Of a stretch of 37,483 nt of DNA, positions 17,875 to 27,110 are shown piece after piece. A program made the translations under genes and the position numbers. Below the pieces are notes generated by a model that worked only from the letters and a program-made list of their open reading frames with translations, was not told the origin of the DNA and did no database searches. The stretch's first letter is position 1; every line of letters starts with the position of its first letter. Location: NCBI GenBank assembly GCA_018672055.1, contig JABHGM010000001.1, positions 571,494 through 608,976 of the forward strand. The letters run 5' to 3'. The stretch comes from a bacterium (GTDB taxonomy: Bacteria > Patescibacteriota > Patescibacteriia > UBA1558 > UBA10009).

Positions 17875-20800
17875 CAGTAAAACTACTTTTTGAGTTTTGT
17901 TGAAATTTTCTGCTACCATCGAAACTAGGTAAACGCCAGATGGTAAATCATTGGCATTCCAAGTTATTTGATAGTTACCAGAATTTTTCTGTCCTTCGTA
18001 AAGAACAGTTATTTCTTTGCCATTCATATCATAGACTATGATTTGAATAATAGAATCATCTTTTACTGAATATTCAATCGTAGTTACTGGATTGAATGGA
18101 TTAGGGTAAGGAGCATTAAGTTTGAAGTTATTAGGAATAACTTCGTTAATTGGAATTTCATTTCCTGACCAATCAACAAGTAGAGCATCAACTATGTTTA
18201 GATTACCAGTATATTCAAATATTATATTTGGTAATTCTGAACCGTCAGCGCTTATTGCTAATATGGTATTTCCATTTTTTTCAAACATCCAACCATGAGG
18301 TAGGAAAATTTGATTAATTTGGAAATCTTCGGAAACTTTGAATTGAAATCCAGCAATGTCACCGTCTGCTTCAATCTTAAACTGATTATTATCTACTGAG
18401 ATTGTTGCCTGTGAAGGTAACGATCGTCCTAGATCAAGTTGCAGAATAGCATCAACCAGTAGAACTACATCAACTATATTAAGAGTTCCATCTTCATTCA
18501 TATCAGCAAGTAGGAGTTGATACTCTGTCGGTAAGTTGAATATCCAGCTTATTAATTGAACGATGTCTACGATATTAATCATGCCATCATTATTCAAATC
18601 ACCTCTGAGATCAGCACCACTACAACTGAGTATTCTAACTACATCAAGTTGATTTATGAGGTGGCCATTGAACCAGTCCATTGAACTGAGCCAACCATCA
18701 TCATTAGTGTCGGTATGAAAGTTATTACCATCAGTACCAGTCATGTCTGACCAAATCATATATGCACCAGTACCATCATTCTCACCATCAGAACTTAGAC
18801 AATATTGTCCAGGTCCTAGATCCATATCTTCACCTTCACAAGATGGTTCAAGATACATTGGTGGAAGATAATCGGTGTCACCATCATACATATATGTTGC
18901 GATTTGATCACAGCTACCAGCGCCTGTATTTACATTATCGGCTGCAGCCTTCAAAATGTAGTACTTTGAAGTCCCAGCAGGAATTAATCGATCATCATTG
19001 AAAACAAGGAATATATCATGAATACTTATTGATTCATCGTAGTAAAGATAATCAGTCAAAGCAGTAAGTTCAGTGCCTGGATAGTTTCCATGGAATATCT
19101 GATAACTGTCAGCTCCTGATGATCCTGCAATAAGCAGAGTAGCATCTTCATAACTATTTCCTTCATAGATTTGAAAGTTGCTTAGCCTTAATAAATTACC
19201 TGTTGGAATATCATCCAATAAGTTTAATTTAAAACCTTGCTTCTTATAACCTATGGAAGTATTAGCTTCTGCAGCTTCAACTCGCCAACGATACAGTTCT
19301 GCTGGACCGTTGAAAAAAATTGTGCTGGTTTCAGTATCAGGAGTGATAGTTGGAACATTACCATGAACAATCATATCATTACCATAAATATTCCAGTTAT
19401 TACTAGTAGCAGTAAAAATTGAACCAGATTCACCATGAGCTTCAAAGTTATCATCATAATCAAATTTAGCATTTATTACATCACCAGTATACGCTTCATA
19501 TGTTTGGTTGATAATTGGGACACTAAATGTAACTTCAACAATTCTTGAGCTATTAACAGGTATAAATAATGGATTTGATGTGATATCAAAGTCCATATTA
19601 CCAAATAGTTGAACTACCTCAGCAACAATTTCTTCACCAGCTTCATTTTGATACCTAATTGTTCCTAAATCAACTGATCGATTGAATAGATTACCATTGT
19701 CTTGTCTAATACGAAGCTTGTTAACATGAAATGACTCATTAGTAGCTTGGAAGTTTAGATTAAGCATAGGAACATCATAAGTACCAGCAATAATATTCGT
19801 AGTAACAGGTTGATCCCATCCAGTAACATTTAATGTGCCAGCATTAGTGATTTTTAATCGATATGAGTTATTGAATGAAGACGATGAACCATTGACATCA
19901 GTGATAGACCAAGAAGTGCCATCGTTATCAGTTAGAGTAACATTATTTCCATTCGAATCAACTATTATTAAATCATAAATAGTTGCAATATTAACCTTTA
20001 TATACTTATTACCTGGGAAGGTAATTGAGTATGCATTATGAGCGATATCACCAACAACTTTCATTATATGAGTTTCGTTAACAGGAATGATCATGTTCAT
20101 ATCGTTAAATGAAGCAGCGCCGGTAGTTGAACTAAAAGCCTCTATAGTTTCATTTAGGTTAGTGGTCATATTTGGGTCAACTGTAATATCATATAGTCTT
20201 AAGTTTGAAACCATGTCACTGATATATACATATTCACCATCACCAGTGCCTTGTCTTCTGACCATACAATTTATAGGATCTATACCAATATATCCATAGA
20301 GAGTAAGTGATGAAATGGTCATGTCAGAACCTGGTCCAGCATTAAAAGCAATTTCTCCAAGATTTATATTAGTAAGACCTTGAACAACGTTAACCTCTGC
20401 CGGGTTTGATGCTAATGCAACACCAAGTGATGAAGCTACTACCGTCATATGATTACCTTGGGTATAGGTTGATGGTGTGATATCTGTTATCCATTCATTA
20501 GTATCTGTATTTAACATCCCGTTTAAAGGACTGATTGAATATGGAGTTTCAGGTGATGTATACCATTGACCAGTAGATCCAAGTACAGAATAGTAACCAC
20601 CAACTGAATTATTCCCAAGATCCATAATGATAGCAAAGTTTCTGGTTTGACTTGTATAGAAATCAAATGAGTCTGTAAAATCGTAATATACACCATTATC
20701 ATCGTTGTTAATGTTCATAAAATCTGAGCAATCGACTGATGCAGTACTTTCGCCATTATCAGTGTCTACAATATGAATATTATAGATCCCTTCTGTACAT

Positions 20801-21573
20801 GATAACGAAGATGTATCAAGATCAGTGGACCATTCATGTAATTCAACTCGGAGGCTTTGAAGTTCTGAATTTGTTCCAGCAGTTATAGAGAATTCCATAA
20901 AGGTAACATCATTTGTACCATATCCATAAACATTTGGTTCAGGACCTAAGAATTCTACATAAACACTATTTTCACCAGATTCAGGTATTACCGCTAGATT
21001 AGCACCATATATGATTTCATCATTTGGCCATAGGTAAGTGACTTCAGGATTATAATCCCATTCTTCGGGAATGAAGAAGAATTGTCCTTCAGTACCACCT
21101 AGATTTTCAGTATAGATTCGTAAGCTAATTGAGTTAGCTTCATCAGGCATTAGATAGAAAGCTGTCTGTTCATTAAAGAACATAACTTGTGACCAACCAC
21201 TATCATCCGTCAAATGATACGAAGAAACCATTGGAGTAATCGGTTCACCATCATATCCAAGTATTTCTGCATAGAAACTACTTGAACCGATTGAACCATC
21301 AGCATAGAACTTCATATTTTGAATATATGTCTCGATATTGTTGTAGATATCTAAGCTGATTACAGTATAGGGCAATCCGGCAGGGATTTGCCCATCTTCA
21401 TGACTTTCGTAAAAAGCTACAACTCCTTCATCCCGAGTATTCAGTTCAGGTGTATTATTAACCAGTTCCATGATATCCAGATCTGGATTAACACTAGAAA
21501 CTAGGTTGTATTCGGTATCAATTCCAGCAAACATTACTGAAATAACGATCAATGGAATAAATAATGTTTTCAT
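17869..21573 (-). CDS. Large secreted protein with dockerin-like repeats and type IX secretion C-terminal sorting domain
   Basis: A 1234-residue protein. A signal peptide (about residues 1-17, 'LIVISVMFAG') is followed by a long, repetitive, beta-rich region to about residue 930 with no domain I recognise. An EF-hand-like 'DTNDDGWLSSMDWF' precedes two dockerin-type loops near 989 ('GDLNNDGMINIVDIVQL') and 1022 ('ADMNEDGTLNIVDVVLL'). A cohesin-like domain follows ('ADGDIAGFQFKVS'). The C-terminal sorting domain starts at 'PYPNPFNPVTTIEYSV' near 1154 and ends 'KVVLLK'. From the dockerin pair onward it parallels the 708-residue neighbour, while the N-terminal parts differ. A GGGG-type ribosome site ('AAAGGGGAAATAA' then ATG) is present. 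Likely a cell-surface or released structural protein; function unknown. Confidence 0.85.
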   Translation of the reverse strand: MKTLFIPLIVISVMFAGIDTEYNLVSSVNPDLDIMELVNNTPELNTRDEGVVAFYESHEDGQIPAGLPYTVISLDIYNNIETYIQNMKFYADGSIGSSSFYAEILGYDGEPITPMVSSYHLTDDSGWSQVMFFNEQTAFYLMPDEANSISLRIYTENLGGTEGQFFFIPEEWDYNPEVTYLWPNDEIIYGANLAVIPESGENSVYVEFLGPEPNVYGYGTNDVTFMEFSITAGTNSELQSLRVELHEWSTDLDTSSLSCTEGIYNIHIVDTDNGESTASVDCSDFMNINNDDNGVYYDFTDSFDFYTSQTRNFAIIMDLGNNSVGGYYSVLGSTGQWYTSPETPYSISPLNGMLNTDTNEWITDITPSTYTQGNHMTVVASSLGVALASNPAEVNVVQGLTNINLGEIAFNAGPGSDMTISSLTLYGYIGIDPINCMVRRQGTGDGEYVYISDMVSNLRLYDITVDPNMTTNLNETIEAFSSTTGAASFNDMNMIIPVNETHIMKVVGDIAHNAYSITFPGNKYIKVNIATIYDLIIVDSNGNNVTLTDNDGTSWSITDVNGSSSSFNNSYRLKITNAGTLNVTGWDQPVTTNIIAGTYDVPMLNLNFQATNESFHVNKLRIRQDNGNLFNRSVDLGTIRYQNEAGEEIVAEVVQLFGNMDFDITSNPLFIPVNSSRIVEVTFSVPIINQTYEAYTGDVINAKFDYDDNFEAHGESGSIFTATSNNWNIYGNDMIVHGNVPTITPDTETSTIFFNGPAELYRWRVEAAEANTSIGYKKQGFKLNLLDDIPTGNLLRLSNFQIYEGNSYEDATLLIAGSSGADSYQIFHGNYPGTELTALTDYLYYDESISIHDIFLVFNDDRLIPAGTSKYYILKAAADNVNTGAGSCDQIATYMYDGDTDYLPPMYLEPSCEGEDMDLGPGQYCLSSDGENDGTGAYMIWSDMTGTDGNNFHTDTNDDGWLSSMDWFNGHLINQLDVVRILSCSGADLRGDLNNDGMINIVDIVQLISWIFNLPTEYQLLLADMNEDGTLNIVDVVLLVDAILQLDLGRSLPSQATISVDNNQFKIEADGDIAGFQFKVSEDFQINQIFLPHGWMFEKNGNTILAISADGSELPNIIFEYTGNLNIVDALLVDWSGNEIPINEVIPNNFKLNAPYPNPFNPVTTIEYSVKDDSIIQIIVYDMNGKEITVLYEGQKNSGNYQITWNANDLPSGVYLVSMVAENFNKTQKVVLLK

Positions 21574-21591
21574 TTATTTCCCCTTTATTTG

Positions 21592-21784
21592 TTTACTTAT
21601 TCATTTTTCAACGTTCGGTAACATAAATACTTAACCTTTTAAAAAAGGTATAGAATTATGTTCTTTTTTTAATTATTTATTGTTATTTTACTTAAATATA
21701 TAGACGTATAACCTATATAAGTTATTACGTATATTATTAGTAAATAACATAGAAATATAGCAGAAATAGCTTATTTTGTCAATA
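21592..21784 (-). repeat. Conserved promoter-leader repeat, copy B
   Basis: Partner of 17624-17816. The palindrome (here 21708-21725) has one change that leaves a G-U pair on the transcript. A mini frame M-L-P-N-V-E-K runs from 21624 to a stop at 21601. The 43-base block at 21609-21651 is identical to that in copy A. Confidence 0.9.
21754..21782 (-). promoter_or_regulatory. Strong sigma-70-type promoter for the 21573 gene
   Basis: On the minus strand TTGACA (21782-21777) and TATATT (21759-21754) have a 17-base spacer, the same layout as the promoter at 17786-17814. The predicted start is near 21747, giving a leader of about 170 bases. Confidence 0.8.
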
Positions 21785-21787
21785 ATA

Positions 21788-21814
21788 AAACTAACTTTTA
21801 CTATAAGTTAGTTT
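21788..21814 (-). terminator. Rho-independent terminator of the GT-C-like gene
   Basis: A perfect 10-base-pair stem, AAACTAACTT at 21788-21797 with AAGTTAGTTT at 21805-21814, has a 7-base loop. It lies 11 bases after the stop of the 21826-23916 gene on the minus strand and directly before the promoter of the next cassette. Its sequence is unrelated to the two repeated terminators. Confidence 0.75.
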
Positions 21815-21825
21815 ATAATATATAT

Positions 21826-23916
21826 TTAATTAACGTATTCAAATATATAGTTTTTACCATCAATAGCATACCAGTAATCAGCACTTTGCTTATGTTCTAA
21901 GATCCTGTCTTTAGCATCAAACCAATAATCATTTATTACTAAGTAAATAGTATTAACATCAGTTAAATATCTAGCAGTAGCAATAACATCTACTGTTTTT
22001 TCTTTAGCATAGGCTAAGTCTTCATATAATTCATATAATCTGTTGCCTGTAGGTACTGGGTAAAAGTAGAAATCATTATGATAATATTTATAACTAAGCT
22101 CAGAAATTGCAGAAGCAGAAACTGGTTGAGCAGCTAGAACTATGTATGGTCTACCTTGATTTAAGTTTTCTAAAAAGTTAACTGTTTTAATATCAGTAAC
22201 AGATGTTGAAAAACCATGATCCTCACTTATCTTATCAATTCTTGGATATGAAAGATAAAAAGAGGTGGTAAAGGCTAAAGAAATTAAAATAGTGGAGAGA
22301 AGAATAAAAGTGGAACTTTGTTTTAATAGTTTATTAATTAATAAATAGAAAGCTAAAATGATGAGAGGCAGTAAAAAGTAAAGACTCATTTCTAAAACTC
22401 GAATAGGATAATTTTGTTGTTCGTGAGATAGCAAACTAAAAAATGAAATACCTGTAACTAGTATTAAATAATTAGCTAGCATGATTAAAGTCATAACTGG
22501 ATAAATACTAAAACGTTTAAATCTTTTTTTAGTAATTAAAAATATTACAGTAATAGCTATTAAAAATACTAAGAATGCTATTATGTTATACCCATAGTTA
22601 TATATTAAATCATAAATTGAAATAAAAGGACGATAGAATAATGAGTAATCTTGATTACTTAAAACAGTAGCTAAGTTTTGAGTCCAATTACTATTTAAAC
22701 CAACTTTCATTTCTGATAGTGTTTGGGAGTTAATAAAAAAGGCAAAAGGCAAGGCAAAAAAAGAAACAACTACTATTTCCCAGAATATACTTTTACTTAA
22801 AAGTTTAGGCAGAGTAAGTCTAGATCTATGATATATAAATAGTAAAACAATAAAAATAATACAGGGTATACCAGCTAAAGGATGAATAGCTAGAGTCATG
22901 AGCGATAGTAGAGCAAGTGGCCAAATAGCAACCTTAGGATGAGATATAAAGTAAATACCTAAAAATATAGTAATTAGTAGAAATACATTAGCTAAAGCTT
23001 GAGGTGTAGTAACAATAAAATTAGTAAATGGTATAGCTAGAAGTAAAAAGATAATTAGTAAAATGGTTTTTTCTTTTATTTTAAAATTATTTTTAAGAGC
23101 ATAGTAAATAGTAAGTGGTATATAAACAGCAGACATAAGTGGTACTAGTATCTTATCTATATTAATAACTGAAAAGTTAAATAATTTATGTAAGTATATT
23201 ATTAAACTATATTGCCCAATGTAATAAAATGGCTTAGGTAGCAGAGTACCTGATTCCAAAATTAATTTAAGATTAGCTCTATGTATAAAAGGATCATAAT
23301 CAAAACCTACTTGGTAAGTAATAACAGCAATAATAGAACTAATAAAAAAATGTAATATTATTAAAGTTAAGTAATTACCTTTTTTATTAAATATTAATAA
23401 GTTAAGTAAAATAAAAGAAGCAATAAAGTAAATAAAGAATATTTGACTAGGTATTACTTCCCATGGAGATCTAATACTAAGTCCAGTTCTAGAATTAAAA
23501 ACTAAAAATGTAATTATTGATAATAGTATTAAATAGATTAAAACAAGAATTAATTTTTTTAAATTAAACTTAGTTTTTATTTTCTCTGGAAAATCAATTA
23601 ATAGAGGATACTTAATAATTATTGGTAAATAAAGTAATGGAATAATTAGTAAGTTGAATAAAAAAGTTAAATCATTTAATTTAAATAAATAAAAACAAAC
23701 AGTATTAATTAAACTAGCAATTACCAGAGTAAATAATATGCCAAAGAATATTTTACATGGATAAGAATTTTTTATAAATAGATAATTACCCAGTATTAAA
23801 GAAATATATATTAAATATAAAAGCCCAATAAGTAATTTAAAAGGGAATACTATAATTAAAACAATTAGTATTAACGAGATTAGTAAATGTTTCTGCCAAT
23901 TAATTAAATAAGTCAT
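21826..23916 (-). CDS. Multi-pass membrane protein, probable GT-C-type glycosyltransferase
   Basis: A 696-residue protein, mostly hydrophobic, with roughly 13-16 predicted membrane helices and a soluble C-terminal part of about 130 residues. After the early helices, an outside loop contains 'VGFDYDPFIHRAN', resembling the acidic D-x-D active-site motif of GT-C transferases, followed by 'YYIGQYSLIIYLH'. GT-C enzymes move sugars from polyprenyl-phosphate donors to acceptors outside the membrane, and the two DPM/ALG5-like GT2 enzymes in the glycan operon could make such donors. Its base composition and lack of a Shine-Dalgarno match the host-like genes, not the cassettes beside it. The GT-C call rests on topology and one motif. 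Confidence 0.6.
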   Translation of the reverse strand: MTYLINWQKHLLISLILIVLIIVFPFKLLIGLLYLIYISLILGNYLFIKNSYPCKIFFGILFTLVIASLINTVCFYLFKLNDLTFLFNLLIIPLLYLPIIIKYPLLIDFPEKIKTKFNLKKLILVLIYLILLSIITFLVFNSRTGLSIRSPWEVIPSQIFFIYFIASFILLNLLIFNKKGNYLTLIILHFFISSIIAVITYQVGFDYDPFIHRANLKLILESGTLLPKPFYYIGQYSLIIYLHKLFNFSVINIDKILVPLMSAVYIPLTIYYALKNNFKIKEKTILLIIFLLLAIPFTNFIVTTPQALANVFLLITIFLGIYFISHPKVAIWPLALLSLMTLAIHPLAGIPCIIFIVLLFIYHRSRLTLPKLLSKSIFWEIVVVSFFALPFAFFINSQTLSEMKVGLNSNWTQNLATVLSNQDYSLFYRPFISIYDLIYNYGYNIIAFLVFLIAITVIFLITKKRFKRFSIYPVMTLIMLANYLILVTGISFFSLLSHEQQNYPIRVLEMSLYFLLPLIILAFYLLINKLLKQSSTFILLSTILISLAFTTSFYLSYPRIDKISEDHGFSTSVTDIKTVNFLENLNQGRPYIVLAAQPVSASAISELSYKYYHNDFYFYPVPTGNRLYELYEDLAYAKEKTVDVIATARYLTDVNTIYLVINDYWFDAKDRILEHKQSADYWYAIDGKNYIFEYVN

Positions 23917-23977
23917 AGTATAATTTTAACATAATTTATCAATTAAATCAGTACTTATCTAAAACTAAAAGATTTGA

Positions 23978-23983
23978 TATAAT
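23978..23983 (+). promoter_or_regulatory. -10 element (TATAAT) before the 23998 gene
   Basis: A consensus TATAAT ends 14 bases before the ATG at 23998, the same distance as in the promoter at 2461-2490, and implies a leader of about 8 bases. The -35 region is weak (TTATCT at 23955-23960 with a 17-base spacer). Confidence 0.5.
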
Positions 23984-23997
23984 ATATAAGTAAATTT

Positions 23998-25617
23998 ATG
24001 AATAGAATATTTAGAAAGTTTAATAAGAAACTTGTAATTTTAATGTTATTTGGAATAGCTTTTTTTATTATTTATTCATTCTATGGTAATAATGCATTTA
24101 ATGTAGATTCTAGTATTAAAATATATAATTCACCTGATGCTACTGCTAATTATACGTTTAGTAAAGTTTTTTACGAAAGTAATGAGTTAAGTTTTAAAGA
24201 TGATGTTAATTCTGTAGCAGGTAAATTAGTTAGTCCTCGTAGTATGAGAGTTATTGATGGCTTAACAGTGCCTGCTAGTTTTATGGGTATGCCTCTATTT
24301 TATGGCTTACTTAGTAAAGCATTTGGTTTAAATTTAATTAATTACTTTACTCCACTTATTGCAGTATTAGGAGTTTTTATATTTTATTTCTTAATTAAAT
24401 TGTTATTTGATAAAAAAATAGCTTTTTGGTCTGCTATATTTTTATTTATTAATCCTGCTTTTTGGTTCTACTCCTCAAAGAGTATGATGCCTAATATATT
24501 ATTTATTACACTTTTCTTATTTACGTTATATTATTCTGTACTCTCAATAAAAAAGAAAAAGATATATTATTATTTATTAGGTGCTATATTTTTAGCTTTA
24601 ACTTTAATGGTTAGGACTTCAGCTATAGTATGGATATTACCTATCTTTTTTATACTTGGCATATTTAATTTTCAAAGACTTAAATGGAAATACATTATAT
24701 TATCACTACTTGTCTTTTTAATTACGTTTTCACCAATACTATATTTTAATTTAGAAAATTATGGTCATGTTTTAAGTATAGGTTATGAATTTGGCCTAGA
24801 GTTAGATGATGATAGTCTATTAAATAATAGTATTTCTTTAGTACAAAGTATATTTTTGCCATTTAGTTTTCATCCAAAAACAGCTCTATTTAATACATTT
24901 GATTATACTTTTAGGTTATTTCCTATTTGGTCTATTATTTCTTTGATTGGTTTACTCATTTTTAGTTTTAAAGCTATTACTCGTAAAAAGTATGATGAAT
25001 TAATGTATCTTTTTATATTTTCAGCAATTGGAGGATATTTAATGATATATTATGGTTCATGGAGATTTCATGATAATCCTAATCCTGATTTAATTACTAT
25101 TGGGACTTCGTATGTAAGGTACTTTTTACCTATATATATCTTTTTAATTCCTATGGTAATACATAGTATTAGTAATTTATATAAAAGGCAGAAATATATT
25201 TTACCTGTTGTCTCTGTTGTTTTATTTATAATACTCAGTTGGCAAAGTTATCAAGTAGTTGTTTTAAGTGAAGGTGATGGCTTAAAAGATGTTAGTAACA
25301 CCTTGTCAGGTTATCAAGTATTAGCTCAAGAAGTTAATAATTTAACTCCTGATAATTCTATTATAATAGCTGATCGTTTAGATAAAGTATTTTTTCCTTC
25401 AAGAAGTGTAATATTTAAATTAAATAATGATCGGGATTATAATGCAGTTTATGATTTAATTGATGCTGGATATCCTGTATATTATTTTTACTTTACTAGA
25501 TCTGATGAATTACTAAATGAATTTAATAATAAATATTTTACTAAATTTAATTTGAAAGTAGGGGAGAGTATTAAAGACTTTGAAGAACAAAGTTTATATC
25601 CAGTAAATAAATTATGA
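23998..25617 (+). CDS. Multi-pass membrane glycosyltransferase, GT-C/ArnT-like
   Basis: A 539-residue protein with an N-terminal helix (about residues 10-28) and around ten further hydrophobic segments. The first outside loop carries 'IYNSPDATANYTFSKVFYE', resembling the 'PDE..Y' acidic motif of PMT/ArnT-type GT-C enzymes, and is followed by 'MGMPLFYGLLSKAFG'. A soluble domain of about 100 residues at the C-terminus ('PDNSIIIADRLDKVFFP') is typical of the family. It would transfer a sugar from a lipid-linked donor outside the membrane. It overlaps the next gene by ATGA. It is divergent in sequence from the GT-C-like protein at 21826, on the opposite strand. Confidence 0.65.
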   Translation: MNRIFRKFNKKLVILMLFGIAFFIIYSFYGNNAFNVDSSIKIYNSPDATANYTFSKVFYESNELSFKDDVNSVAGKLVSPRSMRVIDGLTVPASFMGMPLFYGLLSKAFGLNLINYFTPLIAVLGVFIFYFLIKLLFDKKIAFWSAIFLFINPAFWFYSSKSMMPNILFITLFLFTLYYSVLSIKKKKIYYYLLGAIFLALTLMVRTSAIVWILPIFFILGIFNFQRLKWKYIILSLLVFLITFSPILYFNLENYGHVLSIGYEFGLELDDDSLLNNSISLVQSIFLPFSFHPKTALFNTFDYTFRLFPIWSIISLIGLLIFSFKAITRKKYDELMYLFIFSAIGGYLMIYYGSWRFHDNPNPDLITIGTSYVRYFLPIYIFLIPMVIHSISNLYKRQKYILPVVSVVLFIILSWQSYQVVVLSEGDGLKDVSNTLSGYQVLAQEVNNLTPDNSIIIADRLDKVFFPSRSVIFKLNNDRDYNAVYDLIDAGYPVYYFYFTRSDELLNEFNNKYFTKFNLKVGESIKDFEEQSLYPVNKL

Positions 25618-27110
25618 AAAGATTAGTAAATAATTTATATAGTTTTTTTAAAATAATTATAATTATTATTCCTTTTATATTACTAGCTTTTTTAATAAAT
25701 AAAGATTTAGTAAGAAGTGGTACTATTTCATTTGTATATGATTTTTCTCAAGATTCACCTGTTATTACCAATCTATTTCCAGCTAATCGTATGAGTGATG
25801 TAAATAAGGTTAAAGATTTTGATATTTATTGGCAGAGTATAAATAATGAACCTGTTTATTTTGAAACTAGATTACCTCAAACCTTTGATAAAGCAGAAGT
25901 AGAAGTTATGTATCAAAATAATGATTTACCTTTAATTCAAATTGGTTTAAATAATATGGGTAGTAATGAATGGAATTATGATTTTAAACCATTAGAGAAT
26001 AAGTTACTTGATAATTTAGATTGGTTTAAGCTTGAAAGTAGTGATAAAGCTTTATATCAAAGAAAAAAACAATATCTTTCAATAGATCAGTTTTTAGAAG
26101 AAAAAGATACTTTAACTAACTTTGCTGCATATAATTATGATATTGATCGTAAATTTACAATTCCAAATTATTTAGCTAGTGATGATTACAAAGTAATGGA
26201 TAAAACATTGAGAGGAACTCATAGTTTTTATACTTATATTAAAGATGAAGCTTTAGATTTTGTATTTACTATTCAAGATATAAATAGAGCAGAAGGTTTA
26301 GATGAACTTAAAATTAAATTATATAATGATCAAGGTATTTTAATTTATGAAAAAAAAGTTGATGATGATGGTTTAATAAGCAAATATGATCCAGCTTCTG
26401 CATCACGTAATATTAATTTTTATTTTGAAGGTCTAGCTGAAGGCGCATATAAGATAGTACTAGACTGCGCGGATGAAATATTTTTTAGGGAAATTAAAAC
26501 AAAACAAAAATATTTAACTTTTATTGATCGATTATACTTAGTTGATAATCCTAGTTATTCAGATGGTTTTATAGATTTAGAATACAAACCTACAGCTATC
26601 TATAGTACTATACCTAGACTTGGCTTCTATACTTCACATAAAGAAGGCAAACAGCTCATTGGGATAAATAATGAAGTTATTGAAATAGACGAAACTCATA
26701 AAAATTATTATCTAACACCAAGTAGCATGCCGGTATATATGTTTATACCTAAAAATGATATTAAAGTATTTGGTCAGGGTTTAATGAGTTTATCTGATGA
26801 TATGTATTTTAATCCAGAGATATATAATTTAAGGAATATAACTGATTTTTCAAATATTGATTATTTAATTACTGATTATATTAAACCTACCTTAGTAAAT
26901 GGTTGGCAGACAGGTAAAGTAAGTTTTGATTTAAATAATGCATCAGTTATTAACCGTAAATTACGTTTTGCAATTTCTGCGCCTGAACTTAATAGTTTAA
27001 ATGAAGAAATACCTGTTTTACAAATCAAAGTTACTTTAACAAAAGAACCACTTAGTTTAAGTGAGTTTTGGGATAAAACATTTAGTTATATTAAAAAGAA
27101 ATTAAAATGA
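25614..27110 (+). CDS. Membrane-anchored extracytoplasmic protein of unknown function
   Basis: I do not recognise a domain. The 498-residue protein has one N-terminal membrane helix (about residues 12-30, rich in isoleucine) preceded by a short basic segment, so the rest should lie outside the membrane. The outside part is rich in Asp, Asn and Tyr and looks beta-structured, for example 'DFVFTIQDINRAEGLDEL' and 'FYFEGLAEGAYKIVLDC', which resembles carbohydrate-binding or jelly-roll sandwich repeats. Genes before and after overlap by ATGA, so it is in a unit with the GT-C-like enzyme and a small membrane protein. A role in handling surface glycans or glycoproteins is inferred only from this context. 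Confidence 0.55.
   Translation: MKRLVNNLYSFFKIIIIIIPFILLAFLINKDLVRSGTISFVYDFSQDSPVITNLFPANRMSDVNKVKDFDIYWQSINNEPVYFETRLPQTFDKAEVEVMYQNNDLPLIQIGLNNMGSNEWNYDFKPLENKLLDNLDWFKLESSDKALYQRKKQYLSIDQFLEEKDTLTNFAAYNYDIDRKFTIPNYLASDDYKVMDKTLRGTHSFYTYIKDEALDFVFTIQDINRAEGLDELKIKLYNDQGILIYEKKVDDDGLISKYDPASASRNINFYFEGLAEGAYKIVLDCADEIFFREIKTKQKYLTFIDRLYLVDNPSYSDGFIDLEYKPTAIYSTIPRLGFYTSHKEGKQLIGINNEVIEIDETHKNYYLTPSSMPVYMFIPKNDIKVFGQGLMSLSDDMYFNPEIYNLRNITDFSNIDYLITDYIKPTLVNGWQTGKVSFDLNNASVINRKLRFAISAPELNSLNEEIPVLQIKVTLTKEPLSLSEFWDKTFSYIKKKLK

Noticed and set aside
18762-20299. Plus-strand reading frames inside the 17869-21573 gene
   Set aside because: They are antisense to a clear secreted protein, have no ribosome sites and show odd His/Ser-rich composition.
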